DNA from: Pseudonocardia sp. HH130630-07
GTDB lineage: Bacteria; Actinomycetota; Actinomycetes; Mycobacteriales; Pseudonocardiaceae
NCBI RefSeq assembly: GCF_001698125.1
Contig: NZ_CP013854.1
Coordinates: forward strand, 4,402,001-4,466,000
Direction: 5' to 3'
Length of the DNA stretch: 64,000 nucleotides
The translations under genes and the position numbers were made by a program. Shown here piece after piece: positions 30,301 to 39,015 of this stretch (within the stretch, counting starts at the first letter, position 1; each line of letters begins with the position of its first letter). The notes beneath the pieces are model-generated. The model was given only the letters and a program-made list of their open reading frames with translations. It had not been told where the DNA came from and searched no databases.

Positions 30301-30530
30301 GGCCGGACCCGGTGGTACCGGTCGCGGCGGTGGACCGGCCGGTGAACGCACCGGACGGGACGGTCTGGCTCGGGTCGGTCACCGAGGACCCACCGCCACC
30401 GCGGGCACCGGCCGGGGCCGGACCGCCGCCCTGGACCTGGGCGCTGCCGGTGGCGGCGGGGATCCTGGTCCTGGTCACGACCGGATGGCGGCGCCGGCAC
30501 CGCCGGTCGGCCGGGAGGGGACGCGCATGA
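27369..30530 (+). CDS. Uncharacterised 1053-aa double-anchored extracytoplasmic protein
   Basis: Not assigned to a named family. A membrane segment near residues 15-33 (FLAFLLVLFTVLGCWTWV) and another at about 1020-1040 before a basic tail place some 980 residues outside the membrane. Residues 40-155 resemble a LolA/LppX-like lipoprotein fold (SMAGLRYRAVAV, RAEFTVADGTSRFRG, WWLSEN). A Gly/Ala/Pro linker follows. The module at 280-570 shows more A/T-ending codons than its surroundings. After a second Pro/Ala linker, residues 700-1010 carry WVNLNPDQPDTITDPQLG, TDVGRTMLESDLRLKQALARL and VRVWIVPGEARV, a pattern I recall from uncharacterised bacterial proteins. It ends in ATGA overlap with the next gene. 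Confidence 0.65.
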   Translation: MLPATTRVRRDAARFLAFLLVLFTVLGCWTWVSGDPARPQARAAADAVGSMAGLRYRAVAVDPTGLTTTADVEITADGTARGVLVREFGARAEFTVADGTSRFRGNREWWLSENPEAADALADELLRDPAPSETGMPPVAGLTPADLARRIVGATSWNDGAPGAPGTGGVTADTTVVDGRSGRLLRTSDGGFAVLDGTEVLALGTGAPAPGAAGGGPADPGGPGAGAAEPGVPGAGAADPGAPGTGPTASDSDRAGSGGSGSGTATGAGDAADPDPSWVDGWRETYKAIAPLTVEETEAMQDLATDLRRPGAPTADFRRLVTQAAITPQRQREVTELLDALLSLIEIDPRRNDDDPRKKRGRFDFSTPQKRQARAGVMLQQILDAKMFPAFSILALSGRFTTPETLNRLADDLREAGNRAPIETAARRILEGHLVTLETPANGSDIDLQDLTVEENQQHKGLTTASDKSLRATLKTLIRQTRVTLDPDTGPRNVWVIRIAGGPHVFTDPADFFEHLNGPGIGLYDLLNTPDPELGGRRPADFLDLIVIETFAGMSPGDTMITSAARTPDQLRPGGQDPPADPAAPAPPEPSTGPSGPAGSALPEPSADASDSAGAAAPEVRASAAAPGDTGSDSAAPDGTAPGGATAPSTDPVRRAAAPFDVPGSGRVARGPLSGAPDPRATAPGGIDLGSVTLRYLSDGTAGTGTRYAFSARPGAAPATGTADTALRASDAFFVWLALPRSSFWVNLNPDQPDTITDPQLGTTDVGRTMLESDLRLKQALARLTDPRTPGGAAFWRAPGALDLVRYCNTVRVWIVPGEARVRDAGDAVEVLDAPLRVQLERSTVTAPGPCEPAPPEVTDRQESALRARLLPALQRQVDDDPAFAELRQIHSARVVAEWYRARSATRPTEFASVVDSGDAARWASAEPWSPREIFERYRTSFREGEYPPAEIGLEGGRWLVSWGGIDLSAVPVRTDDRPDPVVPVAAVDRPVNAPDGTVWLGSVTEDPPPPRAPAGAGPPPWTWALPVAAGILVLVTTGWRRRHRRSAGRGRA

Positions 30531-31516
30531 GGCCGGAACGGAACACCTGGGGTGTGGCCGGCTCCGCCGTCGTCGGCTGGCGGGCGGTGCTCCCGGCTGG
30601 CGCCGACGGCGGCCGGGCGATGACGCGGACCGTGCTGGCGGTCGGGGAGGCGTCGGGCGTCTACCGGGTCCGGTCGGTGCCCGCGATCGGTTTCGACCGG
30701 GACGCCCACGGCCCGCTCGCCGGGTTCCTCGACGCCCACCCGCACCTCGACGGCGGCGCCGCGCTGTTCGACCACCGCCATCACGTCTCGGTCCGGCTGG
30801 CGTGGACCGCCGCGGGCGGAACGGTCGTCGAGGACGACGTGCCGGACCTGCGGGCCGCCGGCGGCCCGATGGTCCCGGTGCTGGAGGTCGACGGCATCGC
30901 CCGGCCGGACGGGAGCGCCGAGCTCACCGTGGTGTCCCGGTCCGACATCTGGCTGCCCTGGGCGGTTCCCGATCCGGTCCGCGACATCGACGACTACGAC
31001 GACCCGGCGGACAACACGGCGCTGGCGGCCCGCAACGCCCCGCGACTGGCGGGGCTGCTCGCCCGGCTGCGGGCGGTCGTCGCGCGCTGCCGCGGCCGCT
31101 GGGAACTCGACCCCGAGCAGACCCTGCGGGGTGTCCGGTTCCAGGTCGACGACGCCGGGGTGCGGCTCGACGCGCCCCGGCCGCGGGTGGTGGCCGAGGA
31201 GGGCTGGGTCGACGGCGACCGTCCCGACGCGGTGTTCCGGGTACTGCGGACGGCGGCGGCCCGGCACCGGCTGCACGTGCACGACCCCCGGCACGAGGTC
31301 GTGGTCCGGCTCCTGGTCACCACACCGGGGCACGAGCTGCAGACCGGCGACCCCGACCGCGTGCTGCGCCTCCTGCGGCGGCCGCGCGATCCCGGGAACG
31401 CCCTCACCACGGCCGATCTCGCGGGGGTCGACCGGATCGAGATCGACAACGAGACCGGGCGTGTGTCCGTCCGTGCCGACCGGATCCACGTCCCGGGCAC
31501 TGGTCCGTCCGGGTGA
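30527..31516 (+). CDS. Uncharacterised 329-aa protein
   Basis: Starts in an ATGA overlap with the 1053-aa gene, so the two are coupled. No signal peptide or membrane segment is visible, and no family is recognised. The protein is rich in Asp, Arg and Val, with predicted alternating beta-strand segments (LTVVSRSDIWLPWAVPDPV, GVRFQVDDAGVRLDAP, EVVVRLLVTTPGHELQTGD, DRIEIDNETGRVSVRADRIHVP) and one helical stretch NAPRLAGLLARLRAVVARCRG. Coupling suggests it works with the membrane protein, perhaps at its cytoplasmic face. Confidence 0.6.
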   Translation: MRPERNTWGVAGSAVVGWRAVLPAGADGGRAMTRTVLAVGEASGVYRVRSVPAIGFDRDAHGPLAGFLDAHPHLDGGAALFDHRHHVSVRLAWTAAGGTVVEDDVPDLRAAGGPMVPVLEVDGIARPDGSAELTVVSRSDIWLPWAVPDPVRDIDDYDDPADNTALAARNAPRLAGLLARLRAVVARCRGRWELDPEQTLRGVRFQVDDAGVRLDAPRPRVVAEEGWVDGDRPDAVFRVLRTAAARHRLHVHDPRHEVVVRLLVTTPGHELQTGDPDRVLRLLRRPRDPGNALTTADLAGVDRIEIDNETGRVSVRADRIHVPGTGPSG

Positions 31517-31606
31517 ATCGCGGGCACGGCCCCCACCGATCGCCGGTGCCGCGGGTCGGTCGGGGCAGGCGGGGTGCTCCCGCGGCCCACGAAAGGACTC
31601 GCGACC

Positions 31607-32914
31607 ATGACCTCCTCGAACACTCCCGAGCCGAACGAGCAGCGTGCGTGGTGGACGATCACCCCGGCCGGTCCGTCGGTCCCGGACGACACCGCGAAGG
31701 CCGCCCCCGCCGGGACGGACGTCGCGCGCCCGGGCGCGGCCGGGACCGAGCTGGCGCACCCGGCCGGGACCACGATGACCGCCGCCGAGCGGGCCGACCT
31801 CGCCCGGCTGATGGCCACCGCGCGGGCGGTGGGCCCGTGGATCGGCCCCGTCCCGTACGACGCGGGCGGGGCGGGCCACGGGACCCCGCCGGTGCCGCCG
31901 GAGCAGGGAGGGTCGCGGCCGTCCGGGAACCGCCGGCGCCCGGTGGTCGTCGCGGGCGCGATCGCCCTGGCGCTGGTCGTGGCCGGTGGGGTGGCCTGGT
32001 CCGCTCTCGGCGGCCGTCCCGATCCGGGCGACGCCGTCGCCGCCGCGACCGACGACCTGAGCACCTGGGAGTCGGTCACCTACCGGGGCCGGATCACCCA
32101 GATCAGCGCCGGTGACCTCGACGTCGACATCACGGTGAACCGGGACGGCGACGCGGCGGGCACCCTGGCCCTGCCCGAGGGCGGCCGGGCGGAGTACGCC
32201 CGGATCGACGGGATCGAGATGCTCCGGGCCGACGACGCCTGGTTCGCCGACGAGATCGACCTCGTCGACCGGGCCGGCCGGCTCGCGAACCGGTGGGTGA
32301 AGAACCCGATGGGCGAGGTCTACGCGCTGGACACCGTGCTCAAGCCCCCCGGTGACCTCGCCGGTGACCTGGGTGGCCACCTGCCGGAGCTGCCCTCCGG
32401 GGTCGGCTGGTCGCCGTGGTCCGACGGCGGGACCTCCGACGTCGACGGCACCCCCGCACGCCGGATCACCGGCATCGGCGACGAGCTGTTCGTGACCGAC
32501 GGTGCCGACCCGCGCCTGCTCGGCTACCGGCCGACGTTCGTGACGACCGGGCCGTCGATGCTGCAGGTCGCCCCGGGGACGCCGGAGGCGCTCGACGCCG
32601 TCGGCGCCGCCCGCGGTGCCCGGGACACCGCCGTCGACTACCAGCAGCGGCTCAGCGCGGCGCCCGAGGTGACCGTCGAGTGGGCCACCCCGCCGCCCGG
32701 GACCTGCCCGGAGAGCTGCTCGGCGACGGTGCGGGTCACCAACGCCGAGACGTTCCCGGCGACGGGGTCGGTGACGGCGATGACGAACGGGCGGATCGCG
32801 GACGTCGAGTCGTTCGACCTGGCTCCCGGCGCGTCCGCGACGCTGACGTTCACCGGCTACCGGCCGTGGGACGGCCCGGCGACCCGGTGGACGACCGAGA
32901 CCCGCGCATACTGA
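31607..32914 (+). CDS. Uncharacterised 435-aa membrane-anchored protein with lipoprotein-like domain
   Basis: A Pro/Ala-rich cytoplasmic N-terminus of about 105 residues precedes one membrane helix (VVVAGAIALALVVAGGVAWSAL). The outside part begins with a LolA/LprG-like domain (LSTWESVTYRGRI, DLDVDITVNRDGDAAGTL, GRAEYARIDGIEMLRADDAWFADE), similar in plan to the N-terminal domain of the 1053-aa neighbour. The C-terminus looks like an Ig/CARDB-type strand-rich domain with a Cys pair in GTCPESCSATVRV. It has a GAAAGGA ribosome-binding site and probably belongs to the same operon, upstream of an ECF sigma gene. Confidence 0.6.
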   Translation: MTSSNTPEPNEQRAWWTITPAGPSVPDDTAKAAPAGTDVARPGAAGTELAHPAGTTMTAAERADLARLMATARAVGPWIGPVPYDAGGAGHGTPPVPPEQGGSRPSGNRRRPVVVAGAIALALVVAGGVAWSALGGRPDPGDAVAAATDDLSTWESVTYRGRITQISAGDLDVDITVNRDGDAAGTLALPEGGRAEYARIDGIEMLRADDAWFADEIDLVDRAGRLANRWVKNPMGEVYALDTVLKPPGDLAGDLGGHLPELPSGVGWSPWSDGGTSDVDGTPARRITGIGDELFVTDGADPRLLGYRPTFVTTGPSMLQVAPGTPEALDAVGAARGARDTAVDYQQRLSAAPEVTVEWATPPPGTCPESCSATVRVTNAETFPATGSVTAMTNGRIADVESFDLAPGASATLTFTGYRPWDGPATRWTTETRAY

Positions 32915-32946
32915 TCCCGCCCGGTCCGTGATCCGAGGAGACCCCC

Positions 32947-33648
32947 ATGTGCCCGGCCACCGAACCCGCGAGCGACGTCACCGACCCCTCGGCCACCGAC
33001 GAGCTGGGCCGGGCCCTGCTCGCGGGCCTGCACGACCTCGCCCGGCTGGGCCGGGGCACGGTGCTCGGCGCGACCGCGGCGGTGCTGCGCGGCGGCCGCA
33101 CCCGGCGGGTGTCCCGGCACCGGGGCCCCGAGCTGGCCGGGCTGCTCGACCGGCTCTACCGCGAGCAGCACGAGGGCCTGGTCGGGTACGCCCTGCGCCG
33201 GATCGGGGACCGGGCCCGCGCCGAGGACGTCGTGCAGCGGGCCTACGAGAAGGTCTGGCGGCGCAGCCCGGACCCCGCCGACCTGGACAACCCGGCGGCG
33301 TACCTGGTCACCGCGACCCGCAACGAGATCAACCGCGAGCTGAAGCGGTTCGTCACCGAGCGCGCGCACACCGCCGACCCGGCCGGTGCCGGCGACGGGC
33401 CCGGGTCCGAGCCGGCCGCGGAGCTCCCCGCGGGCGGCCGGGACGTCGCCGGTGGGGTCGTGGACCGGATGGCGCTGGCCGAGGCGCTCGCCTCGCTCGC
33501 GCCGCGGGAGCGGGAGGCGGTCGTGCTGCGGCTGCAGTGGCAGCTGTCGGTGAAGGAGACCGCCGAGGTGATGGGGGTCAGCGAGGGCGCGGTGAAGGGC
33601 TACACCCACCACGGGCTGGCGGCGCTGCGCGCCCGGTGGTCGGGATGA
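32947..33648 (+). CDS. ECF-type RNA polymerase sigma factor
   Basis: 233 residues. A poorly conserved N-terminal 65 residues precede sigma region 2 (LLDRLYREQHEGLVGYALRRIGDRARAEDVVQRAYEKVWRR, NPAAYLVTATRNEINRELKR) and region 4 (LAPREREAVVLRLQWQLSVKETAEVMGVSEGAVKGYTHHGLAALRARW). A 60-residue flexible linker separates them. No zinc-finger anti-sigma gene follows; instead an 87-aa ORF overlaps the stop (ATGA). Co-localisation with three extracytoplasmic or unknown proteins suggests it controls or responds to that system. Confidence 0.85.
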   Translation: MCPATEPASDVTDPSATDELGRALLAGLHDLARLGRGTVLGATAAVLRGGRTRRVSRHRGPELAGLLDRLYREQHEGLVGYALRRIGDRARAEDVVQRAYEKVWRRSPDPADLDNPAAYLVTATRNEINRELKRFVTERAHTADPAGAGDGPGSEPAAELPAGGRDVAGGVVDRMALAEALASLAPREREAVVLRLQWQLSVKETAEVMGVSEGAVKGYTHHGLAALRARWSG

Positions 33649-33908
33649 GTGCGGACCTGGCGCGGGCGCTGCGGGAGCTGGGCAGGGAATTCTCCGGGGA
33701 GAGCGCCCCGCAACCGGGCACCGTCACCCCGCCGGTCCGGTCGGAGCTGCTGGCCGGGGCGGCGCTGCTGACCGGGCGCGGTGACCTGGCGCAGGACGCC
33801 GTGCACGTCGCGCTGGCCCGCACCGGGCCCGGGGACCGCCGCGAGCACGTGCGGCTCTGCGCCGCGGTCCTGCGTGCGGTCCGGGAGCAGCAGGCGCACC
33901 CGGGCTGA
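33645..33908 (+). CDS. Small 87-aa protein coupled to the sigma factor
   Basis: Overlaps the sigma gene by ATGA. Rich in Leu, Ala and Arg, predicted largely helical (LARALRELGREF, VRSELLAGAALLTGRGDLAQDAVHVAL, VRLCAAVLRAVREQQ). One Cys only, no HxxxCxxC, so not a zinc anti-sigma factor of the usual type. A modulator of the sigma factor is possible from position alone. Confidence 0.6.
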   Translation: MSADLARALRELGREFSGESAPQPGTVTPPVRSELLAGAALLTGRGDLAQDAVHVALARTGPGDRREHVRLCAAVLRAVREQQAHPG

Positions 33909-33921
33909 CCGGGCCGGATCC

Positions 33922-34395
33922 TCAGGCCCGGACCGGCCCGCCGGTCGTGACCGCGGGCTCGGACGCCGAGATCGCCGCGACCAGGTGCGCCATCTCGGGG
34001 TTCTCCGCGGCGGCCGCCAGCTCCTCGTGCAGCACCCGGTTGTGCGTGGGCCGGGCCTCGGTGAGCACCGCGAACCCGGCGTCGGTGACCTCGGAGTAGA
34101 TGCCGCGCCGGTCGGTCGCACACAGGTACCGGGTCAGCAGCCCGCGGTCCTCGAGCCGGGTGACGAGCCGGGTGGTGGCACTCTGGCTCATGGCCATGGT
34201 GGTGCCGAGCTGGGTCATCCGCAGGTGGTGCTGCTCCTGCCGGGACAGCATCTCCAGCACGCCGTACTCGCTGACCGAGAGCCCGTGCCCGGTCTGCAGG
34301 GCCCGTTCGAGCCGGGACTCGATCCGCGCGTGCAGGACGGCGAGCAGCCGCCAGCCGTGGACCTGGCCCTCGACCTCGTCGTCGGCGAGCGACAT
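33922..34395 (-). CDS. MarR-family transcriptional regulator
   Basis: 157 residues with the MarR winged helix: LSVSEYGVLEMLSRQEQHHLRMTQLGTTMAMSQSATTRLVTRLEDRGLLTRYLCATDRRGIYSEVTDAGF spans recognition helix and wing (DRR motif). It lies downstream of an MFS gene on the same strand, the usual regulator/efflux pairing. ATG start with GGAGGAGG upstream. Confidence 0.9.
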   Translation of the reverse strand: MSLADDEVEGQVHGWRLLAVLHARIESRLERALQTGHGLSVSEYGVLEMLSRQEQHHLRMTQLGTTMAMSQSATTRLVTRLEDRGLLTRYLCATDRRGIYSEVTDAGFAVLTEARPTHNRVLHEELAAAAENPEMAHLVAAISASEPAVTTGGPVRA

Positions 34396-34501
34396 GACCC
34401 CTCCTCCGTCGGTCCCGCCGAGGCTACCCGTCGTCGCCGACTACCGGCGCCGGCAAGCAGCCCGGCGGGCCCGCGGAGTCAGCGCGGAGGTCAGCGCGGA
34501 G

Positions 34502-35674
34502 TCAGCCGACGGCGACCGGACCGGTCGCCGTGGCGGCACGGCGGGCACCGGCGGTGGCCGCCAGCAGGACGGCCAGCCCGGCGGCGGTGACGGCGGCGCC
34601 CGCCCAGAGCGGTGCGGTGTAGCCGAGGCCGGCCCCGATGGTCAGCCCGCCCAGCCAGGCACCGAGGGTGTTGCCGAGGTTGAAGGCGGCGATGTTGGCG
34701 CCGGAGGCCATCGTCGGGTCGTCCCCGGCGTGCCGCATGATGCGCAGCTGCAGGCCCGGGACGGTGGCGAAGCCGACGCCGCCCATGAGCAGCAGCAGCA
34801 CGATCGTCACCGGCTTGCTGCCGGCCCCCAGCGCGAACGCGACGAGCACGACGGTGAGCACCGCGAGCAGGACGACCAGGGTGGGCGTCAGTGCCCGGTC
34901 CGCGGCCCGGCCCCCCAGCAGGTTGCCGGCGAACAGACCGGCGCCGAACAGCACCAGCAGCCACGGCACGGTGCCGGAGGCGAAGCCGGTGACCTCGGTG
35001 AGGGTGTAGGCGATGTAGGTGAAGCCGCCGAACATCCCGCCGAAGCCGAGCACCGTCACCGCCGCCGAGATCCACACCTGCGGACGCCGGAACACCGCGA
35101 ACACCGAGCCGGGGCGCGCGGGACCGGCCGCGATCGACGGCACGAGCAGCCGGATCGCGACCAGCGCGACGACACCGATCGCGGTGATCGCCCAGAACGT
35201 CGAGCGCCAGCCGAACTGCTGGCCCAGGAACGTCCCGAACGGCACCCCCAGCACGTTCGCGAGGGTCAGCCCGGCGAACATCGTCGCGATGGCGCCGGCG
35301 CGCCGGTCCGGGGCGACCAGGTCGGCCGCGACGACGGCGCCGATCCCGAAGAACGCTCCGTGGCACAGCGCGGCGACGACCCGGCCGGCGAGCAGTGCGC
35401 CGTAGTCCGGGGCCAGCGCCGACATGAGGTTGCCGAGGACGAACAGCACCATCAGCGTCAGCAGCACGGTGCGCCGGTTCCAGCGGGTGAGCGGGGCGGT
35501 GAGCGCGATCCCGCCGATCGCGACGCTCAGCGCGTAGCCCGAGATGAGGTAGCCGGCGACCGGCTCGCTCACGGCGAGATCCGCCGCCACCTCCGGCAGC
35601 AGCCCCATGATCACGAACTCGGTGAGCCCGATCCCGAAGCCGCCCAGTGCGAGTGCGACCAGTCCGAGTGGCAC
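34502..35674 (-). CDS. MFS drug/metabolite efflux transporter (DHA1-like)
   Basis: 390 residues, 12 predicted helices. The first loop motif GGIALTAPLTRWNRRTVLLTLM, RVVAALCHGAFFGIGAVVAADL and the motif-C-like GLTLANVLGVPFGTFLGQQFGWRSTFW place it with the AraJ/chloramphenicol-efflux type carriers. GTG start with GGGAG 6-7 nt upstream. A MarR-type palindrome lies about 60 bp upstream, so the downstream MarR gene product may repress it. Substrate unknown. Confidence 0.85.
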   Translation of the reverse strand: MPLGLVALALGGFGIGLTEFVIMGLLPEVAADLAVSEPVAGYLISGYALSVAIGGIALTAPLTRWNRRTVLLTLMVLFVLGNLMSALAPDYGALLAGRVVAALCHGAFFGIGAVVAADLVAPDRRAGAIATMFAGLTLANVLGVPFGTFLGQQFGWRSTFWAITAIGVVALVAIRLLVPSIAAGPARPGSVFAVFRRPQVWISAAVTVLGFGGMFGGFTYIAYTLTEVTGFASGTVPWLLVLFGAGLFAGNLLGGRAADRALTPTLVVLLAVLTVVLVAFALGAGSKPVTIVLLLLMGGVGFATVPGLQLRIMRHAGDDPTMASGANIAAFNLGNTLGAWLGGLTIGAGLGYTAPLWAGAAVTAAGLAVLLAATAGARRAATATGPVAVG

Positions 35675-35718
35675 GCCCGTCTCCCTTGTCGTCAGTCGGT
35701 GCAGGATGCAGGCGTGTA

Positions 35719-35747
35719 CATATAGCCCGCATCCGCAAATAGTTGCG
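35719..35747 (-). promoter_or_regulatory. Promoter/operator region of the MFS-MarR pair
   Basis: CGCAAATAGTTGCG (35734-35747) is a 14-bp palindrome with 6 of 7 pairs matched. It lies about 10 bp upstream of a minus-strand TATATG (35724-35719) that could be the -10. This is where a MarR dimer would block initiation; assignment inferred. Confidence 0.45.
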
Positions 35748-35835
35748 CACGCGGGTTACCGATGCAAGCGGCAACGACGGGGGGTGGACGACGTCACGCG
35801 CCCGCCGGACCGGGCGGGCGCGTGACGGCCGGAGG

Positions 35836-36255
35836 TCAGACGCGCTCGCCGTAGACCCGCTGCACCCGCATGACCATCAGGACCCGCCGGTCGCGGACCA
35901 TGACCTCGCGGTACTCGTCCCAGTCCGGGTGTTCCCCGGCGGCGGCCCGGTACCAGTCGACCAGCGCCCGGACCGCGGGACCGTCCGGCGAGTCGTCCGG
36001 GCCGATGAGCTCGACCGGGCCCTCCGCGGTGGCCCAGGCCCGCCCGTCGGCGCTCTCGACCGACAGCGCCGCGCGTGGGTCGCGACGCAGGTTCGCGGTC
36101 TTCGCCCGCCCGTCGGTCATCGACACGCCGATCGTGCCGGCCTCGCGGTCGTAGTGCGGCGTGACCGGCGAGAGCTGCGGCATCCCGCTGCGCTTGATCG
36201 TGGCGAGGACGCCCTGCTTCGCGTCGCGGAGCAGTTCGTGCTGTTCGTCTCCCAT
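35836..36255 (-). CDS. PPOX-class (F420/FMN-dependent) oxidoreductase
   Basis: 139 residues from ATG 36255 (MGDEQHELLRDAKQGVLATIKRSGMPQLSPV is the typical N-terminus). A split-barrel flavin-binding protein of the Rv1155-like group in which members reduce substrates with F420H2 or bind FMN. GTIGVSMTDGRAKTANLRRDPRAALSVES forms the cofactor-binding strands, and WDEYREVMVRDRRVLMVMRVQRVYG the C-terminal strands. Divergent from proS. Confidence 0.82.
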   Translation of the reverse strand: MGDEQHELLRDAKQGVLATIKRSGMPQLSPVTPHYDREAGTIGVSMTDGRAKTANLRRDPRAALSVESADGRAWATAEGPVELIGPDDSPDGPAVRALVDWYRAAAGEHPDWDEYREVMVRDRRVLMVMRVQRVYGERV

Positions 36256-36363
36256 GTCCGCACAACGTCGATGACGCGGGTCACTGTTCCCGTGCGCCGC
36301 CCGGCGGGCACCGTGCCGAGCGCCGCCGTCCGAACCGGGATGAAGCGCCGCGGGGGACCTCGC

Positions 36364-36369
36364 TACCCT
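36364..36369 (+). promoter_or_regulatory. proS -10 element, leaderless arrangement
   Basis: TACCCT ends 7 nt before the GTG start of proS at 36377; no ribosome-binding site is present in between. Confidence 0.5.
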
Positions 36370-36376
36370 TCTGCGG

Positions 36377-38122
36377 GTGTTGACCCGGATGTCGTCGCTG
36401 TTCCTGCGCACCCTGCGTGAGGACCCGGCCGACGCGGAGGTGCCCAGCCACAAGCTGCTGGTCCGCGCCGGCTATGTCCGTCGCGTCGCCCCGGGCGTCT
36501 ATTCCTGGCTGCCGCTCGGTCTCACGGTGCTCCGCCGCATCGAGAACGTGGTGCGCGAGGAGATGAACGCCATGGGCGGCCAGGAGATCCTGTTCCCGGC
36601 GCTGCTGCCGCGCGAGCCGTACGAGGCGACGAACCGCTGGACCGAGTACGGCCCGGCGCTGTTCCGGCTCAAGGACCGCAAGGGTGCGGACTACCTGCTG
36701 GGGCCCACGCACGAAGAGCTGTTCGCGCTCACCGTGAAGGGCGAGTACGCGTCCTACAAGGACTATCCCGTCGTGCTCTACCAGGTCCAGACCAAGTACC
36801 GCGACGAGGAGCGGCCCCGGGCCGGCATCCTGCGCGGCCGCGAGTTCCTGATGAAGGACTCCTACTCGTTCGACCTCGCCGACGACGGGCTCGCCGAGTC
36901 CTACCGGCGCCACCGCGAGACCTACATCAGGATCTTCGACCGGCTCGGCCTGCGGTACGTGATCGTGGCCGCGACGTCCGGCGCGATGGGCGGCTCCGCG
37001 TCCGAGGAGTTCCTCGCCGAGTCCGGCACCGGTGAGGACACCTTCGTGCGCGGGCCCGGCGGGTACGCCGCGAACGTCGAGGCCGTCGTCACGCCCGCGC
37101 CGCCGGAGATCCCGCTCGACGGGCTGCCCGCCGCGCAGGTGCACCACACCCCGGACACCCCCACCATCGAGACGCTCGTCGACTACCTGAACGCGCACAC
37201 CGAGCGCACGTTCGCCGCGGCGGACACCCTGAAGAACGTGCTGGTCAAGACCCGGCAGCCGGGGGCAACGGACTGGGAGCTGCTCGGTGTCGGCGTGCCC
37301 GGCGACCGCGAGGTCGACATGAAGCGGCTGGAGGCCTCGCTCGAACCGGCGCAGGTCGAGCTGCTGGAGGAGTCCGACTTCGCTCGCAACGCGTTCCTGG
37401 TCAAGGGCTACATCGGCCCGGGGGCGCTGGCCGCGAACGGGATCCGCTACCTGGTCGACCCGCGGATCGTCACCGGGACGGCCTGGGTGACCGGCGCGGA
37501 CAAGGCCGACCACCACGTCGTCGATCTCGTCGCGGGCCGTGACTTCACCCCGGACGGCACGATCGAGGCCGCGGAGGTCCGGGCCGGCGATCCCGCGCCG
37601 GAGGGCGGCGGGGTGATCGAGGCCGCCCGCGGCATCGAGATCGGCCACATCTTCCAGCTCGGCCGCAAGTACACCGACGCGCTCTCGCTCGACGCGCTGG
37701 GCCCGGACTCCAAGCCGATCCGGATCACCATGGGCTCCTACGGCATCGGCGTCTCGCGCCTGGTCGCGGCGATCGCCGAGCAGGCGCACGACGAGCGCGG
37801 CCTGGTGTGGCCGCGCTCGGTGGCGCCGTACGACGTGCACGTCGTCGTGGCGGGCAAGTCCGCCGAGCTGCTCGACGGGGGCGAGGTGCTGGCCGCGGAG
37901 CTGCAGGCGCAGGGCCTGTCGGTACTGCTCGACGACCGCAAGGCCAGCCCCGGCGTGAAGTTCGCCGACGCCGAGCTGGTCGGGGTGCCGACGATCGTGG
38001 TCGTCGGGCGCGGGCTGGCCGACGGCACGATCGAGCTGAAGGACCGGGCGACCGGCGAGCGCTCGGACATCCCGCGCGAGGGCGCCGCCGCCCACGTCGC
38101 CGGCATCGTCCGGGGGGCCTGA
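36377..38122 (+). CDS. proS: Prolyl-tRNA synthetase (bacterial type)
   Basis: 581 residues, class II synthetase charging tRNA-Pro. Motif 1 region [25 protein letters not shown], motif 2 [31 protein letters not shown] and motif 3 [20 protein letters not shown] are intact. The insertion with the editing (INS/YbaK-like) domain lies between motifs 2 and 3 (about residues 220-400), so it is the long bacterial form. The anticodon domain closes the protein ([35 protein letters not shown]). The GTG start seems leaderless. Confidence 0.96.
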   Translation: MLTRMSSLFLRTLREDPADAEVPSHKLLVRAGYVRRVAPGVYSWLPLGLTVLRRIENVVREEMNAMGGQEILFPALLPREPYEATNRWTEYGPALFRLKDRKGADYLLGPTHEELFALTVKGEYASYKDYPVVLYQVQTKYRDEERPRAGILRGREFLMKDSYSFDLADDGLAESYRRHRETYIRIFDRLGLRYVIVAATSGAMGGSASEEFLAESGTGEDTFVRGPGGYAANVEAVVTPAPPEIPLDGLPAAQVHHTPDTPTIETLVDYLNAHTERTFAAADTLKNVLVKTRQPGATDWELLGVGVPGDREVDMKRLEASLEPAQVELLEESDFARNAFLVKGYIGPGALAANGIRYLVDPRIVTGTAWVTGADKADHHVVDLVAGRDFTPDGTIEAAEVRAGDPAPEGGGVIEAARGIEIGHIFQLGRKYTDALSLDALGPDSKPIRITMGSYGIGVSRLVAAIAEQAHDERGLVWPRSVAPYDVHVVVAGKSAELLDGGEVLAAELQAQGLSVLLDDRKASPGVKFADAELVGVPTIVVVGRGLADGTIELKDRATGERSDIPREGAAAHVAGIVRGA

Positions 38123-38138
38123 GCCGCACCCATCCCCG

Positions 38139-38194
38139 CTCACCGGACCGGTCGGCGCTCACACGATCACGTGAGCGCCGGCCGGTCCGGCGAG
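38139..38194. terminator. Long bidirectional terminator hairpin after proS
   Basis: Two 24-nt arms (38139-38162 and 38171-38194) match at 22 of 24 positions around an 8-nt loop. They lie between proS and the convergent gene at 38254. Confidence 0.8.
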
Positions 38195-38253
38195 CAGGTA
38201 TGCGGCGGAATCGGGGCGACCCGGAGCCGGGGTGACGGGGTGGGCCCCGGGGG

Positions 38254-39015
38254 TCAGCGCGGCGGGACCGCGGAGGACGCCAGGTCGGTGAGATCGTCGG
38301 CGGAGAGCACGTCCCCCGGGCCCCCGGCGGTGTCGCCCGCGGTCACCAGCATCGCGACGCCGGTCGAGCCGTCCTGGGCCCGGGTCCGCGGCACTGCCAG
38401 GACACCGATCGACCCGTCCGTGGCCCGGCACCCCGGCTGCCCGGCGGCGGTGCCGTCGGTGCGGACGGTCGCCTCGACCCAGGTCCCGGCCTCCGCGCCG
38501 GCGGCGCCCGGCCGCGGGGCCGGCGGCCCGACCGCCACCTGCGGTGCGGCTCCCGCGTAGGCGGACTCCCCGGTCCCGCGGGCGAAGGCCTGCGCGGCCT
38601 GCTCGACGGAGGTCCCGGCCGGGACGGCGACGAGCCCGGCCGCGGCGACCCCGCGCGGTGCCGCCCCCGCGGGGCACTGCCCGGCGGCGAACGGCGGCAT
38701 CTCGGCGAGCCGGGTGAACGGGACGCCGAACACGTCCAGCGGCGGGGCGTCCGCGGTCGCGGCGACCCAGCCCGAGGGCGGGGTGACGGCGAACGCGTCC
38801 GACGCCGCCGGTGCGGCGGGTGCGGCGGCGGGCGGCGCGTCGGTGCCGGCCGGACCGTGCAGCGCGGCGACGACGCCCGCCACCAGCAGCGCGGCGACCG
38901 CGGCGACGAGCACCGGACGCAGCCGGTTCCCCCCGCTCGCAGGAACGGGTTCGCCCGGGTGGGCCTCGGGCGGCGCACCCGGACGGCGGGGGAACAACGT
39001 CCGGCCGGAGGTCAC
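38254..39015 (-). CDS. Uncharacterised single-pass membrane protein (253 aa)
   Basis: A short Pro-rich cytoplasmic head, one membrane helix (LRPVLVAAVAALLVAGVVAAL) at about residues 32-52, an Ala/Pro linker, then an outside domain beginning FAVTPPSGWVA with two Cys (GQCPAG, QPGCRATD) likely disulfide-bonded. The pattern, a surface domain with a Ser/Thr-kinase-substrate look, is common among actinobacterial membrane proteins of unknown role. No operon partner is evident. Confidence 0.6.
   Translation of the reverse strand: MTSGRTLFPRRPGAPPEAHPGEPVPASGGNRLRPVLVAAVAALLVAGVVAALHGPAGTDAPPAAAPAAPAASDAFAVTPPSGWVAATADAPPLDVFGVPFTRLAEMPPFAAGQCPAGAAPRGVAAAGLVAVPAGTSVEQAAQAFARGTGESAYAGAAPQVAVGPPAPRPGAAGAEAGTWVEATVRTDGTAAGQPGCRATDGSIGVLAVPRTRAQDGSTGVAMLVTAGDTAGGPGDVLSADDLTDLASSAVPPR

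Noticed and set aside
27792..30500. 902-codon antisense open frame under the 1053-aa gene
   Set aside because: Start sites, ribosome-binding site and conserved motifs are absent. Long antisense frames are common here because G/C-ending codons remove stops.
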